This document shows positions 1-8,476 of a DNA stretch of 64,000 nucleotides, piece after piece. The stretch is from assembly GCF_004354985.1 (NCBI RefSeq), contig NZ_SMSK01000015.1, forward strand, positions 1 through 64,000, written 5' to 3'. The stretch comes from Segetibacter sp. 3557_3. GTDB lineage: Bacteria > Bacteroidota > Bacteroidia > Chitinophagales > Chitinophagaceae. A program made the position numbers and the translations under genes. Each line of letters opens with the position of its first letter. Position 1 is the stretch's first letter. The notes beneath the pieces were generated by a model that was not told the origin of the DNA, made no database searches, and worked only from the letters and a program-made list of their open reading frames with translations.

Positions 1-1
1 G

Positions 2-115
2 ATAATAAGTCTTAGTTTATTTGAGAAATCACCTATTAAAGAACTATTTGTGAATCAAGAACCTAAAGAAGTTAGCAATCAGCCGTCATTGTTTGAAAAC
101 TTAACGGGACAGTAG
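2..115 (+). CDS. C-terminal end of a protein cut by the window edge, probably an IS4-type transposase
   Basis: An open frame enters from the left edge and stops at 113-115. The 37 visible residues contain SLFEKSPIKELF and end in NQPSLFENLTGQ. This resembles the tail of Bacteroidota IS4-family (DUF4372-type) transposases, which commonly have a 'SLFEK-P-ELF' stretch and finish with a short Gln/Leu-Phe tail. Only the tail is visible, so the catalytic DDE residues cannot be checked. No terminal inverted repeat was recognised in the next 120 bases. The assignment rests on remembered family likeness and could be wrong. Confidence 0.4.
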   Translation: MISLSLFEKSPIKELFVNQEPKEVSNQPSLFENLTGQ

Positions 116-240
116 TGATGCCCAATCCTTATTCCTCCGCCGGCCACCAAAAAAAATATTTCCGAACTAAACGACATTGATTAATTACAACTGTTCATAA
201 GCTATCGAATTTCTTACTAAACAATAATAATACAAATGCC

Positions 241-1194
241 ATGAGCCAGGTGATAACCGGGATTCATCACATAACCGCAATTGCAAGCGCAGCACAAAAG
301 AACCTTGAATTTTACGGAGGTGTGCTGGCCTTGAAATTGATCAAGAAAACCGTGAATTTCGATGCCCCCGAAGTGTACCATTTGTATTACGGCGACGCTG
401 CAGGTAACCCCGGAAGTATCCTGACGTTTTTTCCATATGAAGGCCTTGTTGGTGGCCGGCACGGGAAAGGCATGTTAAATACAACGTCGTTTTCGGTTGC
501 GCTTTCGGCATTGGACTTCTGGCTTAAACGGTTCGATAAATACAACATCAGTTACAAAAAACCACAGCAACGTTTTGATGATGAATTAGTGGTATACTTC
601 GAGGACATGGACGGACTTGGGCTTGAACTCATTTTTAATAGCCGCGATACCCGCCTGGCTGCTAAACCGGGCGTTGTTCCCCCTGAATACGCCATTAAAG
701 GATTTTATAGTGTTGAAATCTGGCTTGAAGGTTATGAGCGCACGGCAGGTTTATTGACTGAACAATTGGACCATAAATTGGTTGCTGAAAAAGGCAACCG
801 GTTCCGCTTTGCGGCCAATGAGCAGCCCGGTAGCTATATCGATCTGCTTTGCTCGCCCGATAGCTTGAAAGGGCTTGCAGGTAGTGGCACAGTTCACCAT
901 ATTGCTTTTAGCACCCCTAATGCAAATACCCAGGCTGAAGCAAGGTTAAGGATTGTAAAACGTATGCTTAATCCAACCCCGGTATTGGACCGCAATTATT
1001 TTACCTCCATATATTTTCGCGAACCCGGCGGGGTGCTGTTTGAAATTGCAACTGCCGGACCCGGGTTTACGATTGATGAAGACTTAGAAACACTTGGTGA
1101 AAGGCTGATGTTGCCCGCGCAATTTGAGCCCGACCGGGAGCAACTTGAAAAAGTGCTAGCACCTATTTCCCTTAACAAACACAATTACACCTAA
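241..1194 (+). CDS. Ring-cleaving dioxygenase, VOC superfamily (MhqO/MhqA-like)
   Basis: This 317-residue protein has two vicinal-oxygen-chelate modules. The first begins with GIHHITAIA near the N-terminus and contains NFDAPEVYHLYYGD; the second contains GTVHHIAFS around residue 220 and ends in YFREPGGVLFEIAT near 265. The two HH motifs and the late Glu are the expected metal ligands of type I extradiol dioxygenases. Family members such as Bacillus MhqO and MhqA act on hydroquinone-like compounds and protect against quinone stress. The ATG is the first in frame. The stop codon shares one base (TAATG) with the next gene, an MhqD-like hydrolase, so the two are translationally coupled. This pairing is also known in the mhq operons of Firmicutes. 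No regulator of the MhqR type lies beside it. Confidence 0.88.
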   Translation: MSQVITGIHHITAIASAAQKNLEFYGGVLALKLIKKTVNFDAPEVYHLYYGDAAGNPGSILTFFPYEGLVGGRHGKGMLNTTSFSVALSALDFWLKRFDKYNISYKKPQQRFDDELVVYFEDMDGLGLELIFNSRDTRLAAKPGVVPPEYAIKGFYSVEIWLEGYERTAGLLTEQLDHKLVAEKGNRFRFAANEQPGSYIDLLCSPDSLKGLAGSGTVHHIAFSTPNANTQAEARLRIVKRMLNPTPVLDRNYFTSIYFREPGGVLFEIATAGPGFTIDEDLETLGERLMLPAQFEPDREQLEKVLAPISLNKHNYT

Positions 1195-1814
1195 TGCATA
1201 TAAAGAATATTATCTCTGCCGGAAAGCCCTTGCAACAGGGTACAAAAGTGCTCATCATGTTGCATGGTCGTGGCGGAAGCGCCGACGACATTTTATCGAT
1301 GGCCGATTACCTGAATGTAAAAGACTACACGTTGTTGGCTCCCCAGGCTACAAATAACAGCTGGTATCCTTACTCTTTTTTAGCACCTCAAAAGCAAAAT
1401 GAGCCATGGTTATCCTCAGCCTTATCGATGATTAAAGATTTACATAATGAGGTAACTTCAATAGGGATTGCACATGAAGACATTTATTTCATGGGCTTTT
1501 CGCAGGGCGCATGTTTAACGCTGGAGTATGTTGCACGTAATGCGGCTACTTACGGCGGAATAGCTGCTTTTACCGGAGGCCTGATAGGCGACAAGATTGA
1601 TCCGGCAAACTACAAGGGCGATTTCAACAAGACACCTGTTTTTATTGGCACCGGGAGTAGCGATCCACATGTACCGGTTGAGCGTGTGTATGCAACTTCA
1701 AATATGTTGAAGAATATGAATGCCGTCGTTACCGAAAAAGTTTACACAAACAGGGCGCATACCATTAGCGAAGACGAAATCATCCAGGCTAATATGCTGA
1801 TCTTTTCTGCCTGA
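1194..1814 (+). CDS. Phospholipase/carboxylesterase family hydrolase (MhqD-like)
   Basis: This 206-residue alpha/beta hydrolase has an oxyanion region LHGRGGSADD near residue 23. The nucleophile elbow is GFSQGA with Ser about 103, the acid is in GSSDPHVP, and the catalytic His is in NRAHTI near the C-terminus. Length and motifs fit the phospholipase/carboxylesterase (dienelactone-hydrolase-like) family that includes MhqD. Its ATG overlaps the stop of the dioxygenase by one base, so both products likely act on the same quinone or aromatic compounds. The physiological ester substrate is not evident. It is soluble and cytoplasmic, with no signal peptide. Confidence 0.88.
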   Translation: MHIKNIISAGKPLQQGTKVLIMLHGRGGSADDILSMADYLNVKDYTLLAPQATNNSWYPYSFLAPQKQNEPWLSSALSMIKDLHNEVTSIGIAHEDIYFMGFSQGACLTLEYVARNAATYGGIAAFTGGLIGDKIDPANYKGDFNKTPVFIGTGSSDPHVPVERVYATSNMLKNMNAVVTEKVYTNRAHTISEDEIIQANMLIFSA

Positions 1815-1851
1815 TCAGCTAATGGTCATCCTTTGTTAGGAGACAAAATAC

Positions 1852-1886
1852 GAGCGCGTAAGTTTCACTAACGCAAACCCGCGCTC
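1852..1886 (+). terminator. Possible terminator hairpin after the dioxygenase/hydrolase pair
   Basis: GAGCGCG at 1852-1858 can pair with CGCGCTC at 1880-1886, 38 bases after the hydrolase stop. The loop is long (21 nt) and the following T-run is weak, so this is only a plausible terminator. Confidence 0.3.
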
Positions 1887-2063
1887 TTCCACCTTTACAG
1901 ATTCAGCCGTAATGTTTATAGTGCGACTTAAATGACATCAACTCCTGGGGTGTTATATCAACAGGGCATTTCAGATATCCGTTATCGGACAGGGCACAGT
2001 TTTTATTAAAGATTAAGTGTATATGAACCTGTATTCATTAGTTAATAGATAAAAACACCCATT

Positions 2064-2168
2064 ATGATAATACCAATTATTGCTGTAATCGTCGTGATCG
2101 TTGCCATAGTAGCGTACCTGGTTTCCAACAGCAAAAAAAAGGACCAGGGTAATCCACCAGTGCAATAA
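2064..2168 (+). CDS. Single-pass membrane micropeptide, 34 residues
   Basis: An ATG at 2064 opens a 34-codon frame. The product has a hydrophobic segment of Ile, Val and Ala over roughly residues 2-20, a central Tyr, then a basic and polar tail SKKKDQGNPPVQ. This is the shape of a single-spanning membrane micropeptide: short N-terminus, one helix, lysine-rich cytoplasmic end by the positive-inside rule. No function can be assigned. It stands alone between the hydrolase and the cyanophycinase. Such short frames arise by chance, but the clean hydrophobic-then-charged layout argues for a real gene. Confidence 0.5.
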   Translation: MIIPIIAVIVVIVAIVAYLVSNSKKKDQGNPPVQ

Positions 2169-2352
2169 TTATTGTGGCTTACCAGATTCGAAGTTGATAC
2201 GCAGCCGTGCTCCGAAGATCAGCCGGCGAAGTTTGCGTGTCGACAGGTGAATATGGCTTCCAATGGCTGCTTACGAATGCCACAACCAACGATTTTACTT
2301 ATCATACCCGGTAATTAACCCTGTACAACTCACGATTGCATACAAAAGATTT

Positions 2353-3222
2353 ATGGCCAAAAGAAATGATAGTATATGTCCGGTACCAGCGGGTACACTT
2401 GTAATTATTGGTGGAAAAGAAAACAAAGGCGAAAACAGCCCTGAAAACAAGGAAAAACCGGACGACTTTATCAGGCTCGAAGTATTGCAAAAATTTGTTG
2501 ATCTTATTGGAAAGAAGAACGCGGTATTGGAAGTTATTACCACGTCCACCGGCTCACCCGAGGAGTCATTCGAAGAATACCGGAAAGTTTTTACCGAACT
2601 GGGATTATCAGCGATCGGTCATATTCATCATAGCGATCGAAAATCCGCGCTACAACCCGAAATATTGGAAAGGGTCAGCAAGGCTGATGCATTTTTCTTT
2701 ACCGGGGGAGACCAGTTGAAATTAACGTCCATTTACGGCGGTACCCCCTTTCTAACTGAACTAAAACAAAGGTATATCAACGAACCAATCACTGTTGGTG
2801 GAACGAGTGCCGGTGCAATGGCGCTTTCCACACCTATGATATATGCAGGCAATGAAGAAGTGCAGGAATTGGGTGGTGAAATAAAAGTTACAACCGGACT
2901 GGAATTTCTTAAGGACGTTTGTATCGACACCCACTTTGTACACCGGGGCCGGTTTGTACGAATGGCACAGGTAGTCGTTACTAATCCAACCTGCATCGGT
3001 ATAGGTATTGAAGAAGATACTGCCTTAATTGTTCGAAACGGACTTGATGTCGAGATCATTGGTACGGGAACCGTTATTATCATCGAAGGCTTCGAGATCG
3101 AAGAAGGAAACGTCGACGACTTTACAAGTAAAAAGCCGGTAACGATCCGAAACCTCAGGGTGCACATGCTTGCCAGTGGTAATCACTACCAAATCAGGCA
3201 AATTAACCCGCCCCACATTTAA
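2353..3222 (+). CDS. cphB: Cyanophycinase (peptidase family S51)
   Basis: The product hydrolyses cyanophycin (multi-L-arginyl-poly-L-aspartate) to beta-Asp-Arg dipeptides in the cytoplasm. The sequence has PAGTLVIIGGKE at the start of the Rossmann-like fold, the FFTGGDQLKL loop, the nucleophile motif GGTSAGAMA, and DTHFVHRGRFVRM containing the His region of the triad. The frame extends up to 2263, but that extra 30-residue leader is not family-like; the ATG at 2353 (MAKRNDS) gives a normal length of about 289 residues. The partner synthetase CphA exists here only as a wreck at 14500-15167. This enzyme therefore looks intact but locally orphaned. Whether another cphA exists elsewhere in the genome is unknown. 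Confidence 0.88.
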   Translation: MAKRNDSICPVPAGTLVIIGGKENKGENSPENKEKPDDFIRLEVLQKFVDLIGKKNAVLEVITTSTGSPEESFEEYRKVFTELGLSAIGHIHHSDRKSALQPEILERVSKADAFFFTGGDQLKLTSIYGGTPFLTELKQRYINEPITVGGTSAGAMALSTPMIYAGNEEVQELGGEIKVTTGLEFLKDVCIDTHFVHRGRFVRMAQVVVTNPTCIGIGIEEDTALIVRNGLDVEIIGTGTVIIIEGFEIEEGNVDDFTSKKPVTIRNLRVHMLASGNHYQIRQINPPHI

Positions 3223-3418
3223 ACATTGTAAATAACATAAACTCCTTTTTGCCTGGCGCTTTCGGAAAAAGGGGATTGCTGCTTTTGGCGCACGACATGC
3301 CGTAACATTGTTGTAAAGACAATATGACTCGGCTCCCAACTATGTGAAGGCAAGGAACTTGAAACGGCATTATAGTTATGACCAACATACCGTAAATACA
3401 ACGACCGTTTATAAATAG

Positions 3419-3445
3419 TAAAACCAGCCTTACAAGCTGGTTTTA
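3419..3445. terminator. Bidirectional terminator hairpin between convergent genes
   Basis: A perfect 10-bp stem (TAAAACCAGC at 3419-3428, GCTGGTTTTA at 3436-3445) with a 7-nt loop has A-runs on one side and T-runs on the other, so it can work on both strands. It lies between the convergent cyanophycinase and esterase and overlaps the last codons and stop of the esterase. Confidence 0.75.
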
Positions 3446-4278
3446 CTATTTGTGGTTAGCCCGGTTTGCACCGGTTGCTTTTTTTTCCCCTTGTTCATCA
3501 TCCACTTATAGAACCATGGAAATTGCTGCCGCCATTCACTTTCACTATGCGTGCCCTCGTTTTTTACCACCGTGGTTACATCATATTGCGGGTGTGCTTC
3601 CAGCAGCTTGACGATCGGCTGAACATGGTCCACCATTTCAGCTCCTTCTTCTTCGCCATAGTAAAAATAAAACCGCTGCTTGTAATGACCGTTGGCCTTA
3701 CTTCCGGCATCCTGTGCAAGGTCTGGCGCAATCCAGAAAGCTGGTGAGAATATACCTGCGCCACCAAATACCTCAGGATAGTAAAGACAGGCATAATACG
3801 ATATCAATGCGCCCAACGAGCTTCCTGCGATATAGGTATGTTCGCGGGTTGGAAGTGTTCTGTAAGTTTGATCGATGTAGGGCTTAAGCGTTTCAACAAG
3901 AAAAGACAGGTACTGAGCGCCTTCACCTTTTCCATAACGCTCATGATCGTGAAGTGCATATTCGTTCATCCTTCTCGTACCCGCATTGTCGATGCCGACT
4001 ACAATACATTTGCCGTTCATCGCATTAAGTGTTTCATCTACCCCCCACTCTTCGCCAAATGCGCTCCACTCCTCGAACAGGTTTTGTCCATCCTGCATAT
4101 AAATTACAGGATAGCTGTCTTTTGATGTATAATAATCAGGCGGAAGATACAGCCATATCCTTCGGCTGCGATGTAGTTGCGGCATGTAAAAAGCCTTATC
4201 AATAATCCAGGTATTTAGCGCGGCCGCTGCTGCAGGCGGCGTATCAACCAGATGTTTTTTATCGCCTGTTGTATACAT
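3430..4278 (-). CDS. Esterase D/enterochelin-esterase-like alpha/beta hydrolase
   Basis: The 282-residue protein belongs to the putative esterase family (PF00756 type). It has a strand-turn region YPVIYMQDGQNLF near residue 60, the nucleophile motif AGSSLGALIS near 150, an acid region around YYGEEEGAEM, and a late His in NEGTHSESEW. There is no signal peptide, so it is probably cytoplasmic. It is the last gene of the glgX-treZ-treY/malQ operon, and its start overlaps the end of the treY::malQ gene by 20 bases. That position suggests a role on acylated sugars or a housekeeping step of the same pathway, but this is inferred from position only. Its C-terminal tail is low-complexity and basic. 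The substrate is unknown. Confidence 0.8.
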   Translation of the reverse strand: MYTTGDKKHLVDTPPAAAAALNTWIIDKAFYMPQLHRSRRIWLYLPPDYYTSKDSYPVIYMQDGQNLFEEWSAFGEEWGVDETLNAMNGKCIVVGIDNAGTRRMNEYALHDHERYGKGEGAQYLSFLVETLKPYIDQTYRTLPTREHTYIAGSSLGALISYYACLYYPEVFGGAGIFSPAFWIAPDLAQDAGSKANGHYKQRFYFYYGEEEGAEMVDHVQPIVKLLEAHPQYDVTTVVKNEGTHSESEWRQQFPWFYKWMMNKGKKKQPVQTGLTTNSKTSL

Positions 4279-7200
4279 AGGTCCATTCTTTTAACAGTGA
4301 CTCGGCATGTTCACTTATTTGTTTGGGTAATAACCTCCAGTTCCAGTTGCCGGATCCGGATGAAGGTGTGTTCATGCGCGCTGTTTCGTCTAACCCAAGC
4401 ACGTCTTGTAGTGGCAGTATTACCGTATTTGCAACCGAAGCATAAGCCAGTTGTCCCATTACCCGGTGTACGTTTTCGTCTGTCACTTGCTGGCCAACGT
4501 ACTGCGCAATACGTCTTCGCTCGGGTTCGCCGGCCTCCTGCCTGAACCAACCACGGGTAGTGTTATTATCGTGCGTTCCGGTATAAGCAAAAAAGTTCTC
4601 GACGTAATTGTGCGGGATGTAATCAGAAGTTGCAAAGTCTCCGCCAAAAGCAAACTGCAGGATCTTCATGCCTGGAAAATGATACTGGTCGCGTAGTTCA
4701 AAAACCGGTTGATCGATCTCGCCCAGGTCTTCTGCAAGAAAGGGCAGCTCGCCTAGTTGCCTGCTTACTTCGTCAAAAAAGTGTGCACCCGGGCCCGGTT
4801 TCCATTGGCCATTTCGGGCCGTCTTCTCCCCTGCCGGAACTTCCCAATAATCCGAAAAAGCCCTGAAATGGTCAAGCCTCACCAGGTCGAACATTTCCTT
4901 GTTCTTCTGCAGTCTTTTGATCCACCAATCGTAGCCGTTTTCTTTTAGTACATCCCACTTAAAAACAGGCATTCCCCACAGTTGTCCATCATCACTGAAG
5001 GCATCAGGTGGTACGCCTGCAATGCCGGTACGTTGCCCTTTATTGTCGATAGCAAATATTTCTTTGTTCGACCACACGTCGGCAGAGTCGTAGCTGATAT
5101 AAAAAGGAAGGTCTCCAATCAGTTGTATGTTGTGCGAGTTGCAATAATCCCGTAGCGCATGCCATTGCCTGCTAAAAATGAACTGCAACCACTTAACCAT
5201 CTCGATGCTATCAACGTTTTCTGTAGTGAATGCGTCGAGTGCACCAGGCTCACGTTGCATTAAACCTTCATCCCATTCGTACCATGGTTTACCTGCATTT
5301 ACCTGTTTGGCTACGGTATATAAGGCAAAGTCGTGCAGCCATTCGTGTTCCACATCACAGAAATCAAGAAAAGCTTGTTGCAGGTGGTGTCCCTCTTCAC
5401 GCCGGAATACTTTCCAGGCTGTATCAAATATGCGCAGTTTTACCTTTTCTGCTTCAGGGTAGTCGACAAGGCTGCGATGCGGGAGATGGTATTCAGCAAG
5501 ATCTCTCGCAGGCAATAAACCATCTTTGGCGAGCAGTTCCGGGCTGATCATCCAGGTATTTCCGGCTTTACTCGATGTAGCGCTATATGGCGAATAGCCC
5601 TGGCCGGCTTCCACCGGGTTGACCGGTAACAGTTGCCAGTACTTTTGTCTTGTACTATGAAGGAAATCAGCAAAGGTATACGCTTCAGGGCCCAGGTCGC
5701 CAATTCCAAATGCCGATGGTAACGAAGTAATGTGCAACAACACGCCCGCGCCGCGTTTGTTTTCAATGCCCTGCATGTGGAGCAGGGCCATCGGAAATGG
5801 CTTAAACAATTCTTCAACCGACAGCGCTTTTGTAGCACTGCCCTTGGTTTGCAGCAATTCGTTACGCCACTTACCGGTAACTTCCCGGGGAAGTAAAATT
5901 TTCGTGTCCTTCCAATCGAGCCGATGCACCGCTTTCTTTTGATCGGAACACATTTCAGCAACATGTAAAGGCACTGCAACCACTATCCACTCACCATGCT
6001 GTCTTCGGGCAAATGCCAACACATTGTCTTTATACGCACCCTCTACTGCCAGTGGAACATAGTCGGATTGATTAAATAGCTCAGGCTGTCGGTTGCGCAG
6101 TTTAAGCAAGGTATGCACAAGCCAAAGTTTGATGCGCCCGTCGAAACGATCGCGCCAAAGGTTAGTGATTAGCGAAACTGTATTGTCGGCTTGATCAAGT
6201 TCCTCCAATAACTGCTGTAGTTTTTCGAAAGGCACTGGCCGGCGATTGTCCGGGTCTACGAAACTTAGGTCCCACATCTCGCAACCCTGGTACGTGTCTG
6301 GTACTCCGGGGCAGGTAAACTTAAGCACTACCTGCACGAGGGAATTCAGTATTCCATAATCAGCAACGGTTTTGTGCAGCTTCGAAAAACTCTTCCAAAA
6401 AGCGCCACGCTGGTTAAGCAGCGACATGGCGAAATTTTTACACGCCGACTCATAAGACTCATCGGGAGTGGTCCAGTTTGAATGTCGCTTGGCCTCGCGC
6501 AATGCTTTCTGAAGATATTCCTGCAAACGGGTTCCGTAAGCAGGATCTTCATCGCCCGGCATGGGATAGGTACCCATGATCGTCTGGTAAATAAAGTATT
6601 CGTCGTTAGGGTCAGGCGCGCCAGTCTCCTTTAATGGAGCATTCAGCTGCTGCCAGCTTTCAACATGTTCAAGCCACTCACCTGGTATAATGGTGAGTAC
6701 GTTCAATCTTGCACGTGCATCTTCTCCCCTCTTTGTATCGTGTGTTGATGTTGCATTCAGCGATAATGGCCAGCGTTGTTGCCGGTCTTTCATTTTCTCG
6801 TGAAAAGTTTCAATACTAAAACCAAACGCATCTGCCGCATCCCCGACTTCGTTGTGCCCGACAAACCGGTTGAAAGTATACATAAGGGTATCTTCTACCC
6901 CTTTCGCCATTAAAGGTCCGCTGAACTGCATGCAACGTTTATAAAAGTGCGCTGCACGTTGGTTAATTTCCTCGTTACCATCATGCGGCATATGGAGCCA
7001 AATATGCTCAAGCAAGCCTATGGCTGACTCCAATTCAGGCTCCGATTGTTTGATGATGTCCAGGATGTAGCTGATGGCATTGGCTTCCACCGCACCAAAT
7101 GGAAGACTGTTGCCATAGTACCGGTAAACCGGACAATACACTAGGAATTCGCCAATTGCCTTCTTCAGGTTGCCGACCGGCACCTGTTGCAGCATCTCCG

Positions 7201-8476
7201 GACTAACCATATTTAAACCCGTAAACAACCGAACGAGGTTTTCGAGTTCACCACCCATATGCTCATACAGTATATGGGCTTTCTTATCGCGCATCTGTTG
7301 CGAAACAGTACGCGGTTCCTTAACAAGGCTAAAATAAAATCTTGTAAATGCAGGTGCGCTTTTTTGCTGGGTAAGCACATTATTCACCATCGCCAGGAAC
7401 TCGTAACCCGACGTACCCTGAACGGGCCAGTTACGCGGAAGGTCTTCTTCGGGAGCAAGTATTTTTTCAACGACCGTATAAGTGTTGTTCCCTGTGGCAG
7501 ATCGAAGCCGGTGCAGGTATTCAGTTGGATCGTACAATCCATCAATATGATCTATCCTGATGCCCTGGATTACGTCCTCGTCCAATAGCGTTTTTACAAG
7601 TTGATGGTGCTGGTGAAAGACCTGTTCATTCTGGATGTTCACACAGATCAATCCATTTACGGTAAAAAACCGGCGGTAATTAATCGCCTGATCCGTTTCC
7701 TGCCAGTGGCAAAGCCGGAAATATTGTTCCCCGGCTATCCTGGTAATTATTTCCGGTGAATTATTTATGGCAACCAGGCGTTCCGCGAGCCAGGTTTTTA
7801 TCTCGCGCTCGCGTTGAATGCTTGCCAGACGAGCCTGCCATTCGCTACACCTTTCTGCAAACAACACAGGGTCTTTCAGCTGATTGAAGTCATGAAATTC
7901 ACTGATGAGCTCTCTAGCCTTTTCGGGAGCTTCGGCACCTTCCAGGAGAACCAGGTAAGAAGCAGGCTGCAGGGGGTAGGCATTGTCGTAATAACCTATG
8001 TGTAGCCGTTGTTTCTTGTAAAGTATTTTTAGTTCCTTGTTCTTGATTACATCGGCAAGTGTGGCGCCTAAAAACGGCACCATTATCTGGCCATGTTGGT
8101 CTGAATTATCCCACCCGATATCAAATACAGGCGCGTAAACCGACCGCTGTCCTTTTTCCAGAACATCCATTAACCAATCATTTGTAGGGTCAAACGCCAT
8201 ATGATTGGGTACAATATCCTGTACCCAGTTTATCCCTCTTTCACGTAACTGCCACCTCAACTGTTTCAGTTGTTCAACAACCCCGATTTCGGGGTTGATC
8301 ATATTGGGGTTTGTCGCATCGTAGCCATGTGTACTGCCCGGAACGGCTTTAAAAACCGGGGACGCATAGATGGTAGATACACCTAATTGATGCAGGTAAG
8401 GTATAATGCGTTCAAACCTCGAGAAAGTAAAGCCTGAATGAAACTGAATACGATATGTTGCTTTTGGATCAAACAT
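4259..8476 (-). CDS. treY: Fusion of malto-oligosyltrehalose synthase (TreY) and 4-alpha-glucanotransferase (MalQ)
   Basis: This 1405-residue protein joins two enzymes. Residues 1 to about 890 are TreY (GH13), which turns the reducing end of a maltodextrin into a terminal trehalose unit. Visible motifs are TYRIQFHSGFTF at the start, DIVPNHMAF, the nucleophile region IRIDHIDGL, VVEKIL, and STHDTKRGED. Residues from about 905 to the end are a full-length MalQ (GH77) starting at GAGVLLHITSLPS, with GYSPYSATS, the nucleophile region VRLDHFRAF, FLAEDLGEI and GTHDNNTTRG. Both sets of catalytic residues look intact. The ATG overlaps the treZ stop by one base. MalQ would rebuild longer maltodextrins from the short ones TreY/TreZ cannot use. 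TreY-MalQ fusions are, to my recollection, found in some Bacteroidota. Confidence 0.93.
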   Translation of the reverse strand: MFDPKATYRIQFHSGFTFSRFERIIPYLHQLGVSTIYASPVFKAVPGSTHGYDATNPNMINPEIGVVEQLKQLRWQLRERGINWVQDIVPNHMAFDPTNDWLMDVLEKGQRSVYAPVFDIGWDNSDQHGQIMVPFLGATLADVIKNKELKILYKKQRLHIGYYDNAYPLQPASYLVLLEGAEAPEKARELISEFHDFNQLKDPVLFAERCSEWQARLASIQREREIKTWLAERLVAINNSPEIITRIAGEQYFRLCHWQETDQAINYRRFFTVNGLICVNIQNEQVFHQHHQLVKTLLDEDVIQGIRIDHIDGLYDPTEYLHRLRSATGNNTYTVVEKILAPEEDLPRNWPVQGTSGYEFLAMVNNVLTQQKSAPAFTRFYFSLVKEPRTVSQQMRDKKAHILYEHMGGELENLVRLFTGLNMVSPEMLQQVPVGNLKKAIGEFLVYCPVYRYYGNSLPFGAVEANAISYILDIIKQSEPELESAIGLLEHIWLHMPHDGNEEINQRAAHFYKRCMQFSGPLMAKGVEDTLMYTFNRFVGHNEVGDAADAFGFSIETFHEKMKDRQQRWPLSLNATSTHDTKRGEDARARLNVLTIIPGEWLEHVESWQQLNAPLKETGAPDPNDEYFIYQTIMGTYPMPGDEDPAYGTRLQEYLQKALREAKRHSNWTTPDESYESACKNFAMSLLNQRGAFWKSFSKLHKTVADYGILNSLVQVVLKFTCPGVPDTYQGCEMWDLSFVDPDNRRPVPFEKLQQLLEELDQADNTVSLITNLWRDRFDGRIKLWLVHTLLKLRNRQPELFNQSDYVPLAVEGAYKDNVLAFARRQHGEWIVVAVPLHVAEMCSDQKKAVHRLDWKDTKILLPREVTGKWRNELLQTKGSATKALSVEELFKPFPMALLHMQGIENKRGAGVLLHITSLPSAFGIGDLGPEAYTFADFLHSTRQKYWQLLPVNPVEAGQGYSPYSATSSKAGNTWMISPELLAKDGLLPARDLAEYHLPHRSLVDYPEAEKVKLRIFDTAWKVFRREEGHHLQQAFLDFCDVEHEWLHDFALYTVAKQVNAGKPWYEWDEGLMQREPGALDAFTTENVDSIEMVKWLQFIFSRQWHALRDYCNSHNIQLIGDLPFYISYDSADVWSNKEIFAIDNKGQRTGIAGVPPDAFSDDGQLWGMPVFKWDVLKENGYDWWIKRLQKNKEMFDLVRLDHFRAFSDYWEVPAGEKTARNGQWKPGPGAHFFDEVSRQLGELPFLAEDLGEIDQPVFELRDQYHFPGMKILQFAFGGDFATSDYIPHNYVENFFAYTGTHDNNTTRGWFRQEAGEPERRRIAQYVGQQVTDENVHRVMGQLAYASVANTVILPLQDVLGLDETARMNTPSSGSGNWNWRLLPKQISEHAESLLKEWTYVYNRR

